Assembly (NCBI RefSeq): GCF_018734325.1
Contig: NZ_CP073754.1
Coordinates: forward strand, 3,224,001-3,288,000
DNA: 64,000 bases
Direction: 5' to 3'
Origin: Methylomonas paludis
GTDB taxonomy: Bacteria > Pseudomonadota > Gammaproteobacteria > Methylococcales > Methylomonadaceae
The first letter of the stretch is position 1. Every line of letters begins with the position of its first letter. Shown here piece after piece: positions 35,492-45,555 of the stretch. The translations under genes and the position numbers were made by a program. The notes under the pieces are model-generated. The model was given only the letters and a program-made list of their open reading frames with translations. It had not been told where the DNA came from and did no database searches.

Positions 35492-37117
35492 ATGTCCCAC
35501 CAATCCGATTTAATCAGCTCCGATATTAATGCCTATCTGGCGCAACACGAACGTAAAGAGTTGCTGCGATTTTTAACCTGCGGCAATGTTGATGACGGCA
35601 AAAGTACCCTGATTGGGCGCTTGCTGCACGATTCCAAGATGATTTACGAAGATCAGCTGGCCGCGGTACAGGCCGATAGCGTGAAATCCGGCACGACTGG
35701 GGCAGGCAAGATTGATTTGGCTTTGCTGGTGGATGGTTTGCAGGCGGAACGCGAGCAAGGGATTACCATAGATGTGGCTTACCGGTATTTTTCCACATCT
35801 ACCCGCAAATTCATTATTGCCGACACGCCGGGGCATGAACAATATACCCGTAATATGGCGACCGGCGCTTCTACCTGTGATTTGGCGGTGATTTTGATCG
35901 ATGCCCGCTATGGGGTGCAAACTCAGACTAAACGCCATAGTTTTATCGCATCATTATTGGGCCTCAAGCACATTATTGTGGCGATTAATAAAATGGATTT
36001 GGTAAGTTATGCTGAATCAACTTTTGAGGCGATTAAAGCGGATTATCTGGATTTTATCCGTACCCTGGATTTGCAGGATATTCATTTTATTCCGATGTCG
36101 GCGCTGGACGGCGACAATGTGGTGAACGCCAGTGAGAATATGTCCTGGTATACCGGCAAGCCGATGATGGAATTGCTGAACACGATTGAAATTGCCAGCG
36201 ATCATAATTTTGCCGATGCGCGGTTTCCGGTGCAGTATGTCAATCGCCCCAATCTGGATTTTCGCGGCTTCTGTGGTACGGTGGCTTCCGGGGTATTCAA
36301 GAAAGGCGATGTGATTACTGCCCTGCCCTCCGGCAAAACCAGCCAGATCAAATCGATTGTGACTTTTGACGGCGATCTGGAACAGGCGTTTGCGGCAATG
36401 GCGGTTACGCTGACGCTGACCGATGAAATTGATATCAGCCGGGGTGATGTGATTATCGGCCAGCAGCAAGTTGCGCCGACGATAGCCGACAAATTTAAAG
36501 CCACGATAGTCTGGATGACGGAACAGGCCATGACACCGGGTCGTCAGTATATTATCAAGCTGGCTACCCGCAGCGTGTCAGGCTCGGTTTCCTTTATCCA
36601 TCATCGGATAGATGTAAATACCCTGGAACACCATGACGCAAATGAGCTGAAGCTGAACGAGATTGGCAACTGCACGGTAGCGGTAAATGCACCCGTGGTG
36701 TTTGATCCGTATAAACGTAATAAAACCAGCGGTGCTTTTATTATTATTGACCGGCTGACCAATGTGACAGTAGGCGCAGGCATGATTACCGGCGCAGCCA
36801 GCGCTGAGGACTGGACAGTGGTTAGCGCACAAGACCGCGCCACCCGGTTTGGCCAAACCGCCGGCAGCATTGCTTTAAGCGGCAGCAACGCCAAACAAAC
36901 GGCTTATCAGCTGGAACGTAAGCTGTTTGATACCGGCCATGCCGCCACAGTGCTGGAACAGGGCGATGCAGTGATAGTGGCGGCTATTAAACATGCCGGG
37001 TTGTTGTGTCTGAGTGTGGATGCGCAAAGCAGCGGCTTTGATGTGAGTTTTGATAGTGATGTCTACAGTGTTGATGAGATTTATGCGGCTTTGAAACAGC
37101 GTGGTTTGATTCATTAA
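35492..37117 (+). CDS. cysN: Sulfate adenylyltransferase subunit 1 with decayed CysC tail
   Basis: 541 residues. EF-Tu-like GTPase: P-loop '[15 protein letters not shown]' near residue 31, '[12 protein letters not shown]' (G3), 'NKMD' (G4). Domains 2 and 3 follow to about residue 440. The last 85 residues contain '[21 protein letters not shown]', which resembles the start of APS kinase, whose P-loop would read GLSGSGKST; here the Gly-Lys-Ser is lost. The tail ends '[11 protein letters not shown]' like APS kinase. So it seems a CysNC fusion with an internally deleted, inactive kinase. Confidence 0.92.
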   Translation: MSHQSDLISSDINAYLAQHERKELLRFLTCGNVDDGKSTLIGRLLHDSKMIYEDQLAAVQADSVKSGTTGAGKIDLALLVDGLQAEREQGITIDVAYRYFSTSTRKFIIADTPGHEQYTRNMATGASTCDLAVILIDARYGVQTQTKRHSFIASLLGLKHIIVAINKMDLVSYAESTFEAIKADYLDFIRTLDLQDIHFIPMSALDGDNVVNASENMSWYTGKPMMELLNTIEIASDHNFADARFPVQYVNRPNLDFRGFCGTVASGVFKKGDVITALPSGKTSQIKSIVTFDGDLEQAFAAMAVTLTLTDEIDISRGDVIIGQQQVAPTIADKFKATIVWMTEQAMTPGRQYIIKLATRSVSGSVSFIHHRIDVNTLEHHDANELKLNEIGNCTVAVNAPVVFDPYKRNKTSGAFIIIDRLTNVTVGAGMITGAASAEDWTVVSAQDRATRFGQTAGSIALSGSNAKQTAYQLERKLFDTGHAATVLEQGDAVIVAAIKHAGLLCLSVDAQSSGFDVSFDSDVYSVDEIYAALKQRGLIH

Positions 37118-37169
37118 ATGCCTGTTAGTGCACCAATCAGGTATACCCGAATAGAATGCATGATTTGTT

Positions 37170-37205
37170 GAGGAAGTGCACAAATTGCTAACGATGCACT
37201 TCCTC
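37170..37205. terminator. Hairpin between convergent cysN and response regulator genes
   Basis: Perfect 11-base arms GAGGAAGTGCA / TGCACTTCCTC with a 14-base loop, between two convergent genes. No strong T tract follows in either direction, so it may be a structured 3' end and not a classic terminator. Confidence 0.5.
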
Positions 37206-37230
37206 CATCAAAACAAGATAGATCAATTCC

Positions 37231-37884
37231 TCAATCCAGCAAATTGACCACTTCCAGCTTTAGCGCCAGTCTGGTCAATTCTATATCGCTGCTGACACCG
37301 AGTTTTTTCTTGATCAGGTAGTGGCTGTTACAGACCGTTTTAGTGCTGATGTTGAGCATTTGAGCAATGGCTTCATTACTGTTGCCGATTACCAGCAAAC
37401 GCAGAATTTCAAATTCCCGACTGGTGAGACTGTCCAGTGCCATACCAGCTCCACCCAGTTTTTCCATAGCCAACGCCTGAGCAATGTCGGTCGACAAAAT
37501 ATGCCGACCGGCATTAACGCTGCGAATGGCATCCAACAACACTTCCGGCGGGCTGCTTTTGCTGATGTAGCCCAAAGCGCCAGCCCGGCAGGCCTGCATG
37601 GCAAAAGCCGGATTTTGGTGCATACTGAACACCAGAATCTTGGCATCGCTCTGGCGTTGCCTGATACGGCTGATCAGTTCCAACCCGCTTTGCTCTGGTA
37701 AAGATAAATCGGTAACCACTACATCCGGGCTGTATTCCTTATACAGGCGATAGCCTTCATTACCATTGGCGGCTTCCGCCACTACCTGCAAATCCTGCTG
37801 TTTAGCAAACAAGGCACGATAACCGGCCCGGACTATGGCGTGATCATCAACGAATAAAATACGGATGATGCCGAATTGAGTCAT
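37231..37884 (-). CDS. NarL/FixJ-type response regulator
   Basis: 217 residues. Receiver domain with 'LFVDDH' acidic pocket and phospho-acceptor Asp in 'VVVTDLSLP' near residue 58; Lys in 'GYISKSS'. C-terminal LuxR-type helix-turn-helix 'LTSREFEILRLLVIGNSNE' and 'STKTVCNSHYLIKKKLG'. The start overlaps the kinase stop by 4 bases, so the two form one signalling operon. Its targets are unknown; the divergent exported-protein gene and the flavocytochrome genes are near. Confidence 0.92.
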   Translation of the reverse strand: MTQFGIIRILFVDDHAIVRAGYRALFAKQQDLQVVAEAANGNEGYRLYKEYSPDVVVTDLSLPEQSGLELISRIRQRQSDAKILVFSMHQNPAFAMQACRAGALGYISKSSPPEVLLDAIRSVNAGRHILSTDIAQALAMEKLGGAGMALDSLTSREFEILRLLVIGNSNEAIAQMLNISTKTVCNSHYLIKKKLGVSSDIELTRLALKLEVVNLLD

Positions 37885-39236
37885 ATATCTGCCTTGCCAG
37901 AATTTAACGGCAAACTAATTTGAATAATCAAACCATGCGGCTGTGCCACGGCCAAACTGAACTGACCGCTTAAGGCCGAGACTCTTTCACGCATGCCCAG
38001 CACCCCCAAGCCTGAACCGCCAGGCAGCGGTAAAACACCAAGGATACCGTTATCAGCAATGCGTAAGCAAACATTTACACTATTGATTGCCAAATCAATC
38101 TCAACATTGCCGGCACCTGCATGTTTGGCGATATTGGTTATACCCTCCTGAATTAAGCGGTACAGACTGAGGCTGAGTGCAGCACTCAATTGCCGACAAT
38201 CACCGCTGATTTGCAAGTGGTAAAGCGTGTCTGGATTGATGCGATGCCAGACAGCCAACATACTGTGTAAGGCGGTGGCCAAACCCAGTTCTTCCAGTTC
38301 GGCTGGCCGCAAACGCTGTAACAGGTTTTTCAGACTATCATGCAGAGTCTGGGTGTAGCTGCCAATTTGTTGTGCTTCTGCCTGTAAGGCTGGACAGGTT
38401 TGCCCGGCACTGTGGGAAATCGAGGCGGCCAGGGCTTGAATGCCGGTTAGGTATTGGCCAAATTCGTCGTGCAGTTCACGCGCCAGATAATGCCGTTCTT
38501 CTTCCTGGGAATTGATGAGCTTACTCAGCAATTGCTGGCGCTCGTTAAGTAATTGCTGCTGGGTAGCGGCTAATTGATTGATGGCCGTGGCGGTTTGCGC
38601 CCATTCCTGCAGGCTGAACTCGGGAATCCGGTGAGCCAGATCGCCGTGGCGGATGCGTTCCAGGCCGTTGACTATTTGTTGGGCCGGACGCAATGCCCGG
38701 CTAATTAACCAGTACAGCAGCACAGACACGGTGAGTATGGTCACTAGGCTTAAACCCAGCAAGTTGCTGACGGCATCCCAGGCCTGGGCAATAGCCAATT
38801 CAGGGTCGGTGCTGATTGTTAATGTGCCGGCATTTTTGCCGTTAAAACGGATATTGCGCTGCAAGATCAGGCCGGGATGAAAAAATCGCCGGCATCCTTG
38901 ATCAAACCAATCTGGTGGATTGGTGGTCTGCACCGGTATGCCGGAGCAGAGGCTACGTTCTACGCCAAAGGCATCGGGCAAATAATGCAAACAGATGCCC
39001 TGAGTGTGTGAGGTTTGTTTCCATAAATCAAAATCAGGAAACTGCTTATCTGCCTGGTAACCGGTATTGATACGTAATAACTGAAACTCCAACTGCTTAA
39101 CCAGTGCATCACTGCTGACTTGGGCATTTTGGCTGATTTGTTGCTGATGACGCAGCAATACCCAGCCGCTGGTTGCCAGTAAACAAATTAATGCGGCAAC
39201 GGTGATGCGCGATAACAGATGGACTTGTAGATTCAT
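37881..39236 (-). CDS. NarX-type sensor histidine kinase
   Basis: About 451 residues from ATG 39236. Transmembrane helix near residues 7-28, periplasmic sensor region, second transmembrane helix near 165-185, HAMP ('RALRPAQQIVNGLERI'), HisKA_3 dimerisation with phospho-acceptor His in 'LARELHDEFGQYLTG', and HATPase ('NIAKHAGAGNVEI', 'GSGLGVLGMRERV'). An upstream ATG at 39329 would add 31 residues before the first helix and looks less natural. Partner of the adjacent regulator. Confidence 0.9.
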   Translation of the reverse strand: MNLQVHLLSRITVAALICLLATSGWVLLRHQQQISQNAQVSSDALVKQLEFQLLRINTGYQADKQFPDFDLWKQTSHTQGICLHYLPDAFGVERSLCSGIPVQTTNPPDWFDQGCRRFFHPGLILQRNIRFNGKNAGTLTISTDPELAIAQAWDAVSNLLGLSLVTILTVSVLLYWLISRALRPAQQIVNGLERIRHGDLAHRIPEFSLQEWAQTATAINQLAATQQQLLNERQQLLSKLINSQEEERHYLARELHDEFGQYLTGIQALAASISHSAGQTCPALQAEAQQIGSYTQTLHDSLKNLLQRLRPAELEELGLATALHSMLAVWHRINPDTLYHLQISGDCRQLSAALSLSLYRLIQEGITNIAKHAGAGNVEIDLAINSVNVCLRIADNGILGVLPLPGGSGLGVLGMRERVSALSGQFSLAVAQPHGLIIQISLPLNSGKADI

Positions 39237-39441
39237 GGCCGGCCTGAGTGTTGGGTGTAACCATTGTAAAAACCCATACCTTAACTGCATAGCCCCTTTT
39301 GCATAGCCAGGCAAATTGCCCGTGTCCATCGGGCAATTATCGGCTTACCGAGGGCTCCGCAAAGATTAAGCTACTGTAAACAGCAATCCGACTGAACTAC
39401 CGGATTGGCCTGTCTGGGTTATTTGAACAGGAGATGTGGCT

Positions 39442-39936
39442 ATGAAGATTTTTTTACTAATGTTATGCACTTATCTGTTACCGGTTTATGCAGATGCCAA
39501 ACCGCGTATTGCGGTGCTGGATTTTGAATTGAATGATATTACATCCTTACCCAATACGCCTGCCGAACGACAACGTACTGCCGGTTTTGCACCCTTGTTG
39601 ATTAGTACTTTAAATGCCGGCTCGCATTTCACGGCGCTGAGTGTGGCTGCTGCCAGTCAACAGCAGGCCAATGCCGGTTTTGGCTATTTGTTCCGCTATC
39701 CTGAGCAAGCCGCGCCATTAGGCCAGATGAATCAGGCTGACTGGGTTATCGTGGCCCAACACAGTAAACCGAGTTTTCTGTACAGCGAACTTTGGGTGTA
39801 TCTGGTTGAAGTAAAAACCGGCAAGACTCTGACCAGTTATCATATTGAATTGAAGGGCAATCACGACAAGGTTTCCCAGCGGGCGATTACAGCATTGGCG
39901 GCAAAAATTGAGACTACCCTGGCCGGCGGCGGTTGA
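39442..39936 (+). CDS. Exported DUF2380/DUF3280-like protein
   Basis: About 164 residues: Sec signal peptide ('KIFLLMLCTYLLPVYADA'), then 'RIAVLDFELND', a family hallmark, and 'QADWVIVAQHSKPSFLYSELWVYL'-like core strands. CAGGAG precedes ATG 39442 by 8 bases. Periplasmic, function unknown. It is transcribed divergently from the two-component operon, so it could be a target of it. Confidence 0.7.
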   Translation: MKIFLLMLCTYLLPVYADAKPRIAVLDFELNDITSLPNTPAERQRTAGFAPLLISTLNAGSHFTALSVAAASQQQANAGFGYLFRYPEQAAPLGQMNQADWVIVAQHSKPSFLYSELWVYLVEVKTGKTLTSYHIELKGNHDKVSQRAITALAAKIETTLAGGG

Positions 39937-40051
39937 GCAAAGGGGAGTTTTGGTGGCCGGCGAAGCCAGCCACCATGACTAACCCCGTAGTAAAGCTATC
40001 ACCCAAAGTACGGTTAAATCGGTTTTCAGTGGTACATGCGCTATTTGCAGA

Positions 40052-41350
40052 TCAGGCAAAACTATCAGCCACCAAACTGCGATAGACGCTTTTGGCATAA
40101 TTGGCTTCCAGTTGCGGCTGGTTGCTGATGCCATTAAGGGCACTAACACCGCCAGCACTCGGCACAGCGGCAATTTTGCGCTCTGTTGACAGTTGGTAAA
40201 CACCAGCCACAGAGATTCCGTGTTCTGGCGTGACCAGACTATAGCAGGTGTTCAGCCATTGGGCTTCCGGCAACGGCTGCTGGTTAAGCAGACTGACTAC
40301 CGCCAAGGCACACACTTTGGCTTCTGAATTTGCCGCAAATGCGGATTTGGGAATGGGTGCGTAATTGGCCGCATCGCCAATGATGTGGATATTGTCCTGA
40401 AATGTCGATAGTCCGCTTTGCGGCGCTACCGGACACCAGCCGCCGGCATCGGTAAGCTCGGTCTGGCGTGCAATCAGGCCGGCCTGTTGCGGCGGGATGA
40501 TGTTAAGCACCTGAGCCTGAAATTTATCGCCAAAATAGGTCTCCAGGGTAGCGGTTTTGGCATCCAGCCCGATAATGGGGTTATCAGTGAGGGCGTGCCA
40601 TTCGATCAGGCTATTAGCGCTGCCGTAACCAAAATACTTAGCCCAACCGGCTTCAAACAGTTTTTGTTTGGAAAAACTGGTTTTGGCATCCAGGATGATG
40701 AGCTTGGCACGTGGGTTATGCTGTTTTAACCAACACGCTATCATGCTGGCCCGTTCGTACGGTCCGGGTGGGCAACGATAAGGGTCGGCAGGAACGGTGA
40801 TGACCACCAGCCCACCGGCAGGCATGGCCTGCAGTTGTTGTTGCAATAACCGGGTTTGCCGGCCGGCCTGCCAGGCATGTGGAAATTTATCGGCTAATTC
40901 CTGGTTATAACCGGGCAACCTATCCCAATGAAAATCGATACCAGGGGCCATGATCAACCGGTCGTAAGTGATGCTTTGCTGATCGGCCAACAGCACCCGG
41001 CGGCGCGTGGTGTCGACGCTGGTTACACTACTGCTGACGACTTGCACACCATATTGGCTGGTGAGCGCCTGATAATCGACGCTTAAGTCCTGCAGTCCCA
41101 CCATACCGGCAAACAGCCAGTTACTGGCTGGACAAGTGATGTATTTGGCTTTGGGTTCGATCAAAATGACTTTGATGCTGTTATCCAGCAAGCGGATGTA
41201 TTTGGCTACGGTTGCGCCGCCAAATCCGCCGCCGATCACTACCACCTGTGCCGGGGCAGCAGTTTTGCTAAGCCCACTGCAGGCACTCAGGCTGATCAAG
41301 CCGGAAGCAGCAGCCCATTTTAAAAATTGGCGGCGGGATTGCGAAATCAT
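40052..41350 (-). CDS. fccB: Flavocytochrome c sulfide dehydrogenase, flavoprotein subunit
   Basis: 432 residues. Twin-arginine signal 'SRRQFLKWAAASG' at the start; FAD-binding 'VVVIGGGFGGATVAKYI' near residue 36. Cysteines in 'YITCPASNWLFAG' and 'YRCPPGPYERASM' correspond to the family; the C-terminal FCSD domain is present. It oxidises sulfide to sulfur in the periplasm and passes electrons to the small cytochrome encoded upstream. It ends with an FCSD-type interface domain. The two genes form an operon. Confidence 0.88.
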   Translation of the reverse strand: MISQSRRQFLKWAAASGLISLSACSGLSKTAAPAQVVVIGGGFGGATVAKYIRLLDNSIKVILIEPKAKYITCPASNWLFAGMVGLQDLSVDYQALTSQYGVQVVSSSVTSVDTTRRRVLLADQQSITYDRLIMAPGIDFHWDRLPGYNQELADKFPHAWQAGRQTRLLQQQLQAMPAGGLVVITVPADPYRCPPGPYERASMIACWLKQHNPRAKLIILDAKTSFSKQKLFEAGWAKYFGYGSANSLIEWHALTDNPIIGLDAKTATLETYFGDKFQAQVLNIIPPQQAGLIARQTELTDAGGWCPVAPQSGLSTFQDNIHIIGDAANYAPIPKSAFAANSEAKVCALAVVSLLNQQPLPEAQWLNTCYSLVTPEHGISVAGVYQLSTERKIAAVPSAGGVSALNGISNQPQLEANYAKSVYRSLVADSFA

Positions 41351-41353
41351 GGT

Positions 41354-41635
41354 TTAGTGCCGACCAAGGTATTCTGCTACTGCGTTTAATTGGGCATCAC
41401 TATAGCCCTTGGCGATGCGAGGCATCAAGGTGGCCGGAATGCGGTCGTATTTAAAATCCAGTAATTTGCTGCTAAGTTGGGCGGCTGTCAAGCTAGGCAG
41501 ACTGCTCAGCACCGGTTCGGTCGCGGCACTGTTATGGCAATTGCGACAGTTGTTGGCTATACCGGCGCTGCTAAGTTCCGCCTGACTGAACCGGCTCAGG
41601 CTGCTGACGATACAGAATAGGATTAGGCGTTTCAT
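41354..41635 (-). CDS. fccA: Small c-type cytochrome subunit (FccA-like)
   Basis: 93 residues with a Sec signal peptide (first about 19 residues), haem-binding CxxCH in 'NNCRNCHNSA' and the Met ligand in 'ATLMPRIAKGYSD'. It is the monohaem electron acceptor of flavocytochrome c. It lies 3 bases upstream of fccB. Confidence 0.88.
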   Translation of the reverse strand: MKRLILFCIVSSLSRFSQAELSSAGIANNCRNCHNSAATEPVLSSLPSLTAAQLSSKLLDFKYDRIPATLMPRIAKGYSDAQLNAVAEYLGRH

Positions 41636-41703
41636 GTGGCTAAGCTGAGTATTTTAGGTTATCGCACATGATGCATTGATCGCTAATGCATGTTAGACCA
41701 GAT

Positions 41704-42459
41704 TCAAACTACCGGCTTAGCCGCGAGTTGTTTTTGACGGAAGGTTTCGTATAACAGAATGCCGGCGGCTACCGATACATTTAAGCTTTCCACCTGGCCT
41801 ACCATCGGAATTTTGACCAGAAAATCGCAGTGCTGGCGGGTTAAATGCCGCATACCGGTGCCTTCTGTACCCATGACAATAGCTATCGGCATATCAAGTT
41901 TTAATTGGTACAGGGTTTGCTCGGCTTCGCCGGCGGCGCCGATGATCCAGATATTCTGTTCTTTTAGCCAGCGCAAAACTCTGGCCAGATTAGTCACTTG
42001 ATAAACAGGTACAGTTTCTGCGGCGCCGCTGGCGACTTTGCAGACCGTGGGAGTGATGCTGGCGGAATTATCCTTGGTGATAATGACACCGTGTGCGCCA
42101 ACGGCATCGGCGGTGCGCAGGCAGGCACCAAGATTATGCGGATCTTGCACCTGATCCAACACCAGATAGAAGGGCGTGGCGGTGAGAGCGGCGACGTCTT
42201 GTTTTAACTGGTCTTCACTGCGCATGGCCGGCAGTTCAACGCTGATGACTATACCCTGATGGTTTTTGCCGTCAGCCAGACGATCCAGTTTTTTGCGGTC
42301 GGCTTTTTCGGGTTTGAGTCCTAACGCGGCCAGTTCGTCCAGCACTTGTTTTAAGCGGGCATCCAGACGATTTTCGTCTACCAGTACCCGTTGAATTTTT
42401 TGTGGGGAATACTCCAACGCTGCCTGAACAGCGTGGATACCGAAAAGCTGTGTGGTCAT
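41704..42459 (-). CDS. rlmB: 23S rRNA (guanosine-2'-O-)-methyltransferase RlmB
   Basis: 251 residues of the SpoU/TrmH (SPOUT) family. N-terminal substrate-binding domain ('LFGIHAVQAALEY'), then motif 1 'HNLGACLRTADAVGAHGV', motif 2 'MGTEGTGMRHLTR' and motif 3 'ESLNVSVAAGILLYE'. Methylates G2251 of 23S rRNA. The start overlaps rnr by 4 bases; rnr-rlmB is a conserved gammaproteobacterial operon. Confidence 0.95.
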   Translation of the reverse strand: MTTQLFGIHAVQAALEYSPQKIQRVLVDENRLDARLKQVLDELAALGLKPEKADRKKLDRLADGKNHQGIVISVELPAMRSEDQLKQDVAALTATPFYLVLDQVQDPHNLGACLRTADAVGAHGVIITKDNSASITPTVCKVASGAAETVPVYQVTNLARVLRWLKEQNIWIIGAAGEAEQTLYQLKLDMPIAIVMGTEGTGMRHLTRQHCDFLVKIPMVGQVESLNVSVAAGILLYETFRQKQLAAKPVV

Positions 42460-44783
42460 GATGAGCGGCGTTTCTTGGCTTTGGCTTTGTTGGGTTTTTC
42501 TGCAGTAGCGGCTTTTTTGGCCGGTGGTCTGGAACCCGGATTTTTATTGGGTTTTTTCTCGGCTTGTCCGGTTTTAGCCGGCTTTTTGCCAACAGTGAGC
42601 AATTCGAAATCAATTTTCTTGTCGTCGAGATTGACCCGTACTACTTTTACCCGCACTGCATCGCCCAGGCGATAACGAACACCGGTACGTTCACCGTATA
42701 AGTGATGGCTGGTGGCATCAAAATTGAAATAATCACCTTGCAAGGAGGCAATATGAACCAGACCTTCCACATAGATGGCCTGTAATTCCACAAAGAAACC
42801 AAATCCGGTAACTGCTGAGATAATGCCTGGAAATTCCTGGCCGATCTTGTCCAGCATGTATTCGCATTTCAGCCAATTGACCACATCGCGGGTGGCCTCA
42901 TCGGCACGGCGCTCATGCATGGAACAATGCTCACCCAGTTGCTGCATGGCGGCATAGTCGTAGCTAAAGCTGGCGGGGGATTTGCCGGCCAGGGTATGGC
43001 GAATAGCGCGATGCACCAGCAAATCCGGATAACGACGGATAGGCGAGGTGAAATGAGCATAGGCATCCAGCGCCAGACCAAAATGGCCTTTGTCTTCCGG
43101 GCTGTAAACGGCCTGGGACATGGAGCGGAGTAATACGGTTTGAATGAGATGAGCATCTTTGCGGGTTTTTACTGAATCCAGCAGATGCATATAATCCAGT
43201 GGCCGGGGATTGACGCCACCGCCCAGGTGCAAACCTAATTCGGAAAGAAAGGTTTTTAAGCTTAATAGTTTTTCGCTGCCTGGGCCGTCATGGATGCGCA
43301 ACAGGTGCGGCATTTTCTTTTTCTTGAGAAAATGTGCGGCGGCGGTATTGGCGGTGATCATGAACTCTTCGATGAGTTTATGCGCGTCATTACGGACTAC
43401 CGGGACAATTTCTTCAATTTTACGGTTTGCCCCGAAAACAATGCGGGTTTCCTGGGTATCAAAATCCATTGCGCCGCGTAATTCGCGCTGACGACGCATC
43501 AGTTTGTACAAGCTGTACAGACTTTCCAGATGCGGCAATAACCGGGCGTGCTTTTTGATCAATGGTTGATCGCCATCTACCAGCATTTTGGCAACTTCGG
43601 TATAGGTAAGCCGGGCGTGGGAACGCATGACGGCCTCATAAAAGCGGGACCTGGACACCTGACCGCCGGCGTCGATTAATATTTCGCAGACCATACATAA
43701 ACGATCTACCGCTGGATTCAGCGAACATAGACCATTGGACAAGATTTCCGGCAGCATCGGAATAACTTTTTCCGGAAAATACACGGAGGTGCTGCGATTT
43801 TTGGCTTCAGCATCCAAAGCGGTACCGATATGAACATAGTGAGATACGTCGGCTATGGCAACCAGCAGTTTCCAGCCTTTTTCGGTTTTTTTGGCATAGA
43901 CCGCATCATCAAAATCGCGGGCATCTTCACCGTCTATGGTTACCAGTGGCAAAGCGCGAATATCAACGCGATTTTCTTTGGCAGCTTCCGGGACTTCGGG
44001 GGTCAAACTTTGGGTTTCTACCAGTAGCGCATCGGGCCAGGTATTAGGTAATTCGTAAGAGCGGATGGCCATTTCAATTTCCATACCGGGAGCCATATGC
44101 GACCCCAGTACTTCAACAACCCGACCAATAGGCTGACAATGGGCAGTGGGCTGCTGGATAATCTCCGCCACCACAATTTGACCATTTTTGGCGCCGCCGG
44201 TATCTTCTTTGGCTATCAGAACTTCGTGATTGATTTTTTTGTTATCGGGCATGACTAAAGCCACCCGTCCTTCAACAAAAAACCGGCCGACTACCTGATG
44301 GGTGTTACGCTCTAAAATCTCCACCACACTAGCTTCGCGGCGACCGCGCCGATCCAAACCAGAAACTCTGACACTGATTTTGTCGTAGTGCATCAGTGGC
44401 TTCATTTCTTTGGGAGAGAGAAATAAGTCGTCGGAACCGTCTTCCGGCTTTAAAAAACCAAAGCCTTCCGGATGACCAAGTACTCGGCCAACAATGATGT
44501 TTTGACCATCACCCAGGCAATATTTTTGTTTGCTGTTAAACAGCAGTTGGCCATCGCGTTCCATGGCTCTTAAGCGCCGGCGCAGGGCTTCCAGTTCGTC
44601 GGCTGATTCCAGGGCAAAGCGTTCGGCTATTTGTTGACGTCTGAGGGGTTTGCCACTTTGCTGGATAAGCTGCAAGATCAATTCGCGGCTGGGGATGGGG
44701 TTTTGATATTTTTCGGCTTCGCGTTGCGCAAAGGGATCTTCTACAGTTTTGAAGTCAATGTCCTGACTTTGATTTGATGTCAT
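42456..44783 (-). CDS. rnr: Ribonuclease R
   Basis: 775 residues. Winged helix at the N-terminus, two cold-shock domains, RNB catalytic domain ('IDGEDARDFDDAVYA' with the acidic metal ligands near residue 275; 'HFTSPIRRYPDLLVHR' near 585), S1 domain, then a Lys/Pro-rich basic tail. A processive 3'-5' exonuclease that degrades structured RNA and works with tmRNA in quality control. Confidence 0.97.
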   Translation of the reverse strand: MTSNQSQDIDFKTVEDPFAQREAEKYQNPIPSRELILQLIQQSGKPLRRQQIAERFALESADELEALRRRLRAMERDGQLLFNSKQKYCLGDGQNIIVGRVLGHPEGFGFLKPEDGSDDLFLSPKEMKPLMHYDKISVRVSGLDRRGRREASVVEILERNTHQVVGRFFVEGRVALVMPDNKKINHEVLIAKEDTGGAKNGQIVVAEIIQQPTAHCQPIGRVVEVLGSHMAPGMEIEMAIRSYELPNTWPDALLVETQSLTPEVPEAAKENRVDIRALPLVTIDGEDARDFDDAVYAKKTEKGWKLLVAIADVSHYVHIGTALDAEAKNRSTSVYFPEKVIPMLPEILSNGLCSLNPAVDRLCMVCEILIDAGGQVSRSRFYEAVMRSHARLTYTEVAKMLVDGDQPLIKKHARLLPHLESLYSLYKLMRRQRELRGAMDFDTQETRIVFGANRKIEEIVPVVRNDAHKLIEEFMITANTAAAHFLKKKKMPHLLRIHDGPGSEKLLSLKTFLSELGLHLGGGVNPRPLDYMHLLDSVKTRKDAHLIQTVLLRSMSQAVYSPEDKGHFGLALDAYAHFTSPIRRYPDLLVHRAIRHTLAGKSPASFSYDYAAMQQLGEHCSMHERRADEATRDVVNWLKCEYMLDKIGQEFPGIISAVTGFGFFVELQAIYVEGLVHIASLQGDYFNFDATSHHLYGERTGVRYRLGDAVRVKVVRVNLDDKKIDFELLTVGKKPAKTGQAEKKPNKNPGSRPPAKKAATAEKPNKAKAKKRRSS

Positions 44784-45046
44784 GGCATTTTTTTAGATAG
44801 TGGCGGCCGACTTCGGCAGACGTTAGATAAAGTCATCACTCAGTTTGGTTTTTCCATTTTATAAATATAGCCAATATACCACTATCTTTTGACTTATTGG
44901 ACTGAATAATCAAAACCAGGCATTTATATGTTTTCCCAGCTTAAATTCCAGCACAATCGCCGCTATCTGCCTGAGACTAAAGCTGATGTTGAGGGAACAT
45001 CGCCCAACACCAGAGTCAGCCGATTAATTCTGATTTTGCCAACTAC

Positions 45047-45493
45047 CTAACGGGGCGAGATAGTCAATGCGCCCAAGGTAACGCCAATATCTATACCCCT
45101 GCCCTTGCCGGATAAGGCTAGAGAGATTTCACCTCTGGTCAGCACTTGAGCATCAACAGATTTGGTTGCTCCGGCATGACCTTCAAGAGACACGAAGGTG
45201 CCGTAAATTTCATTTAAACTAGTCACGGAGGAAAACACCCCGGTGCCTTCGATTTCCGATTTACCGATGGTGAAACCTATGCTCTTGGATGCCAAATTAA
45301 CCTGGGCTCGCTGGCCGTTACTGCAACTAATATTACCAATGCCGTCGTATTGTTTGTAAACCAGCGAAAATCCACTCAATTTATAGGTCATTGTGCATGA
45401 GGTAGTGCTTTCAGCTAACGCCGGACGACTGCCGACCAGGCAAATACCAATAACACTGAGCATTGCAAAAATTTTAGAAAACTTGTTGTGCAT
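45047..45493 (-). CDS. Small exported protein of unknown function
   Basis: About 148 residues from ATG 45493, chosen because GGAG lies 6 bases upstream; in-frame ATGs at 45505 and 45526 are alternatives. Signal peptide to 'ALAES'. The mature part is Gly/Ser-rich and beta-like with a single pair of Cys ('SCTMTY', 'NISCSNGQ') that could form a disulfide. I do not recognise the family with confidence (resembles DUF992-like outer-membrane-associated proteins). Confidence 0.6.
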   Translation of the reverse strand: MHNKFSKIFAMLSVIGICLVGSRPALAESTTSCTMTYKLSGFSLVYKQYDGIGNISCSNGQRAQVNLASKSIGFTIGKSEIEGTGVFSSVTSLNEIYGTFVSLEGHAGATKSVDAQVLTRGEISLALSGKGRGIDIGVTLGALTISPR

Positions 45494-45555
45494 TTTTGTC
45501 TCCATGATCCTGGGAAGAAATCGCATTAATTGCGCTGATTATAATATCACTGCAT

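Noticed and set aside
44928-45050. 40-codon plus-strand frame (MFSQLKFQHNRR...)
   Set aside because: No recognised family and no clear ribosome-binding site; possible but not supportable.
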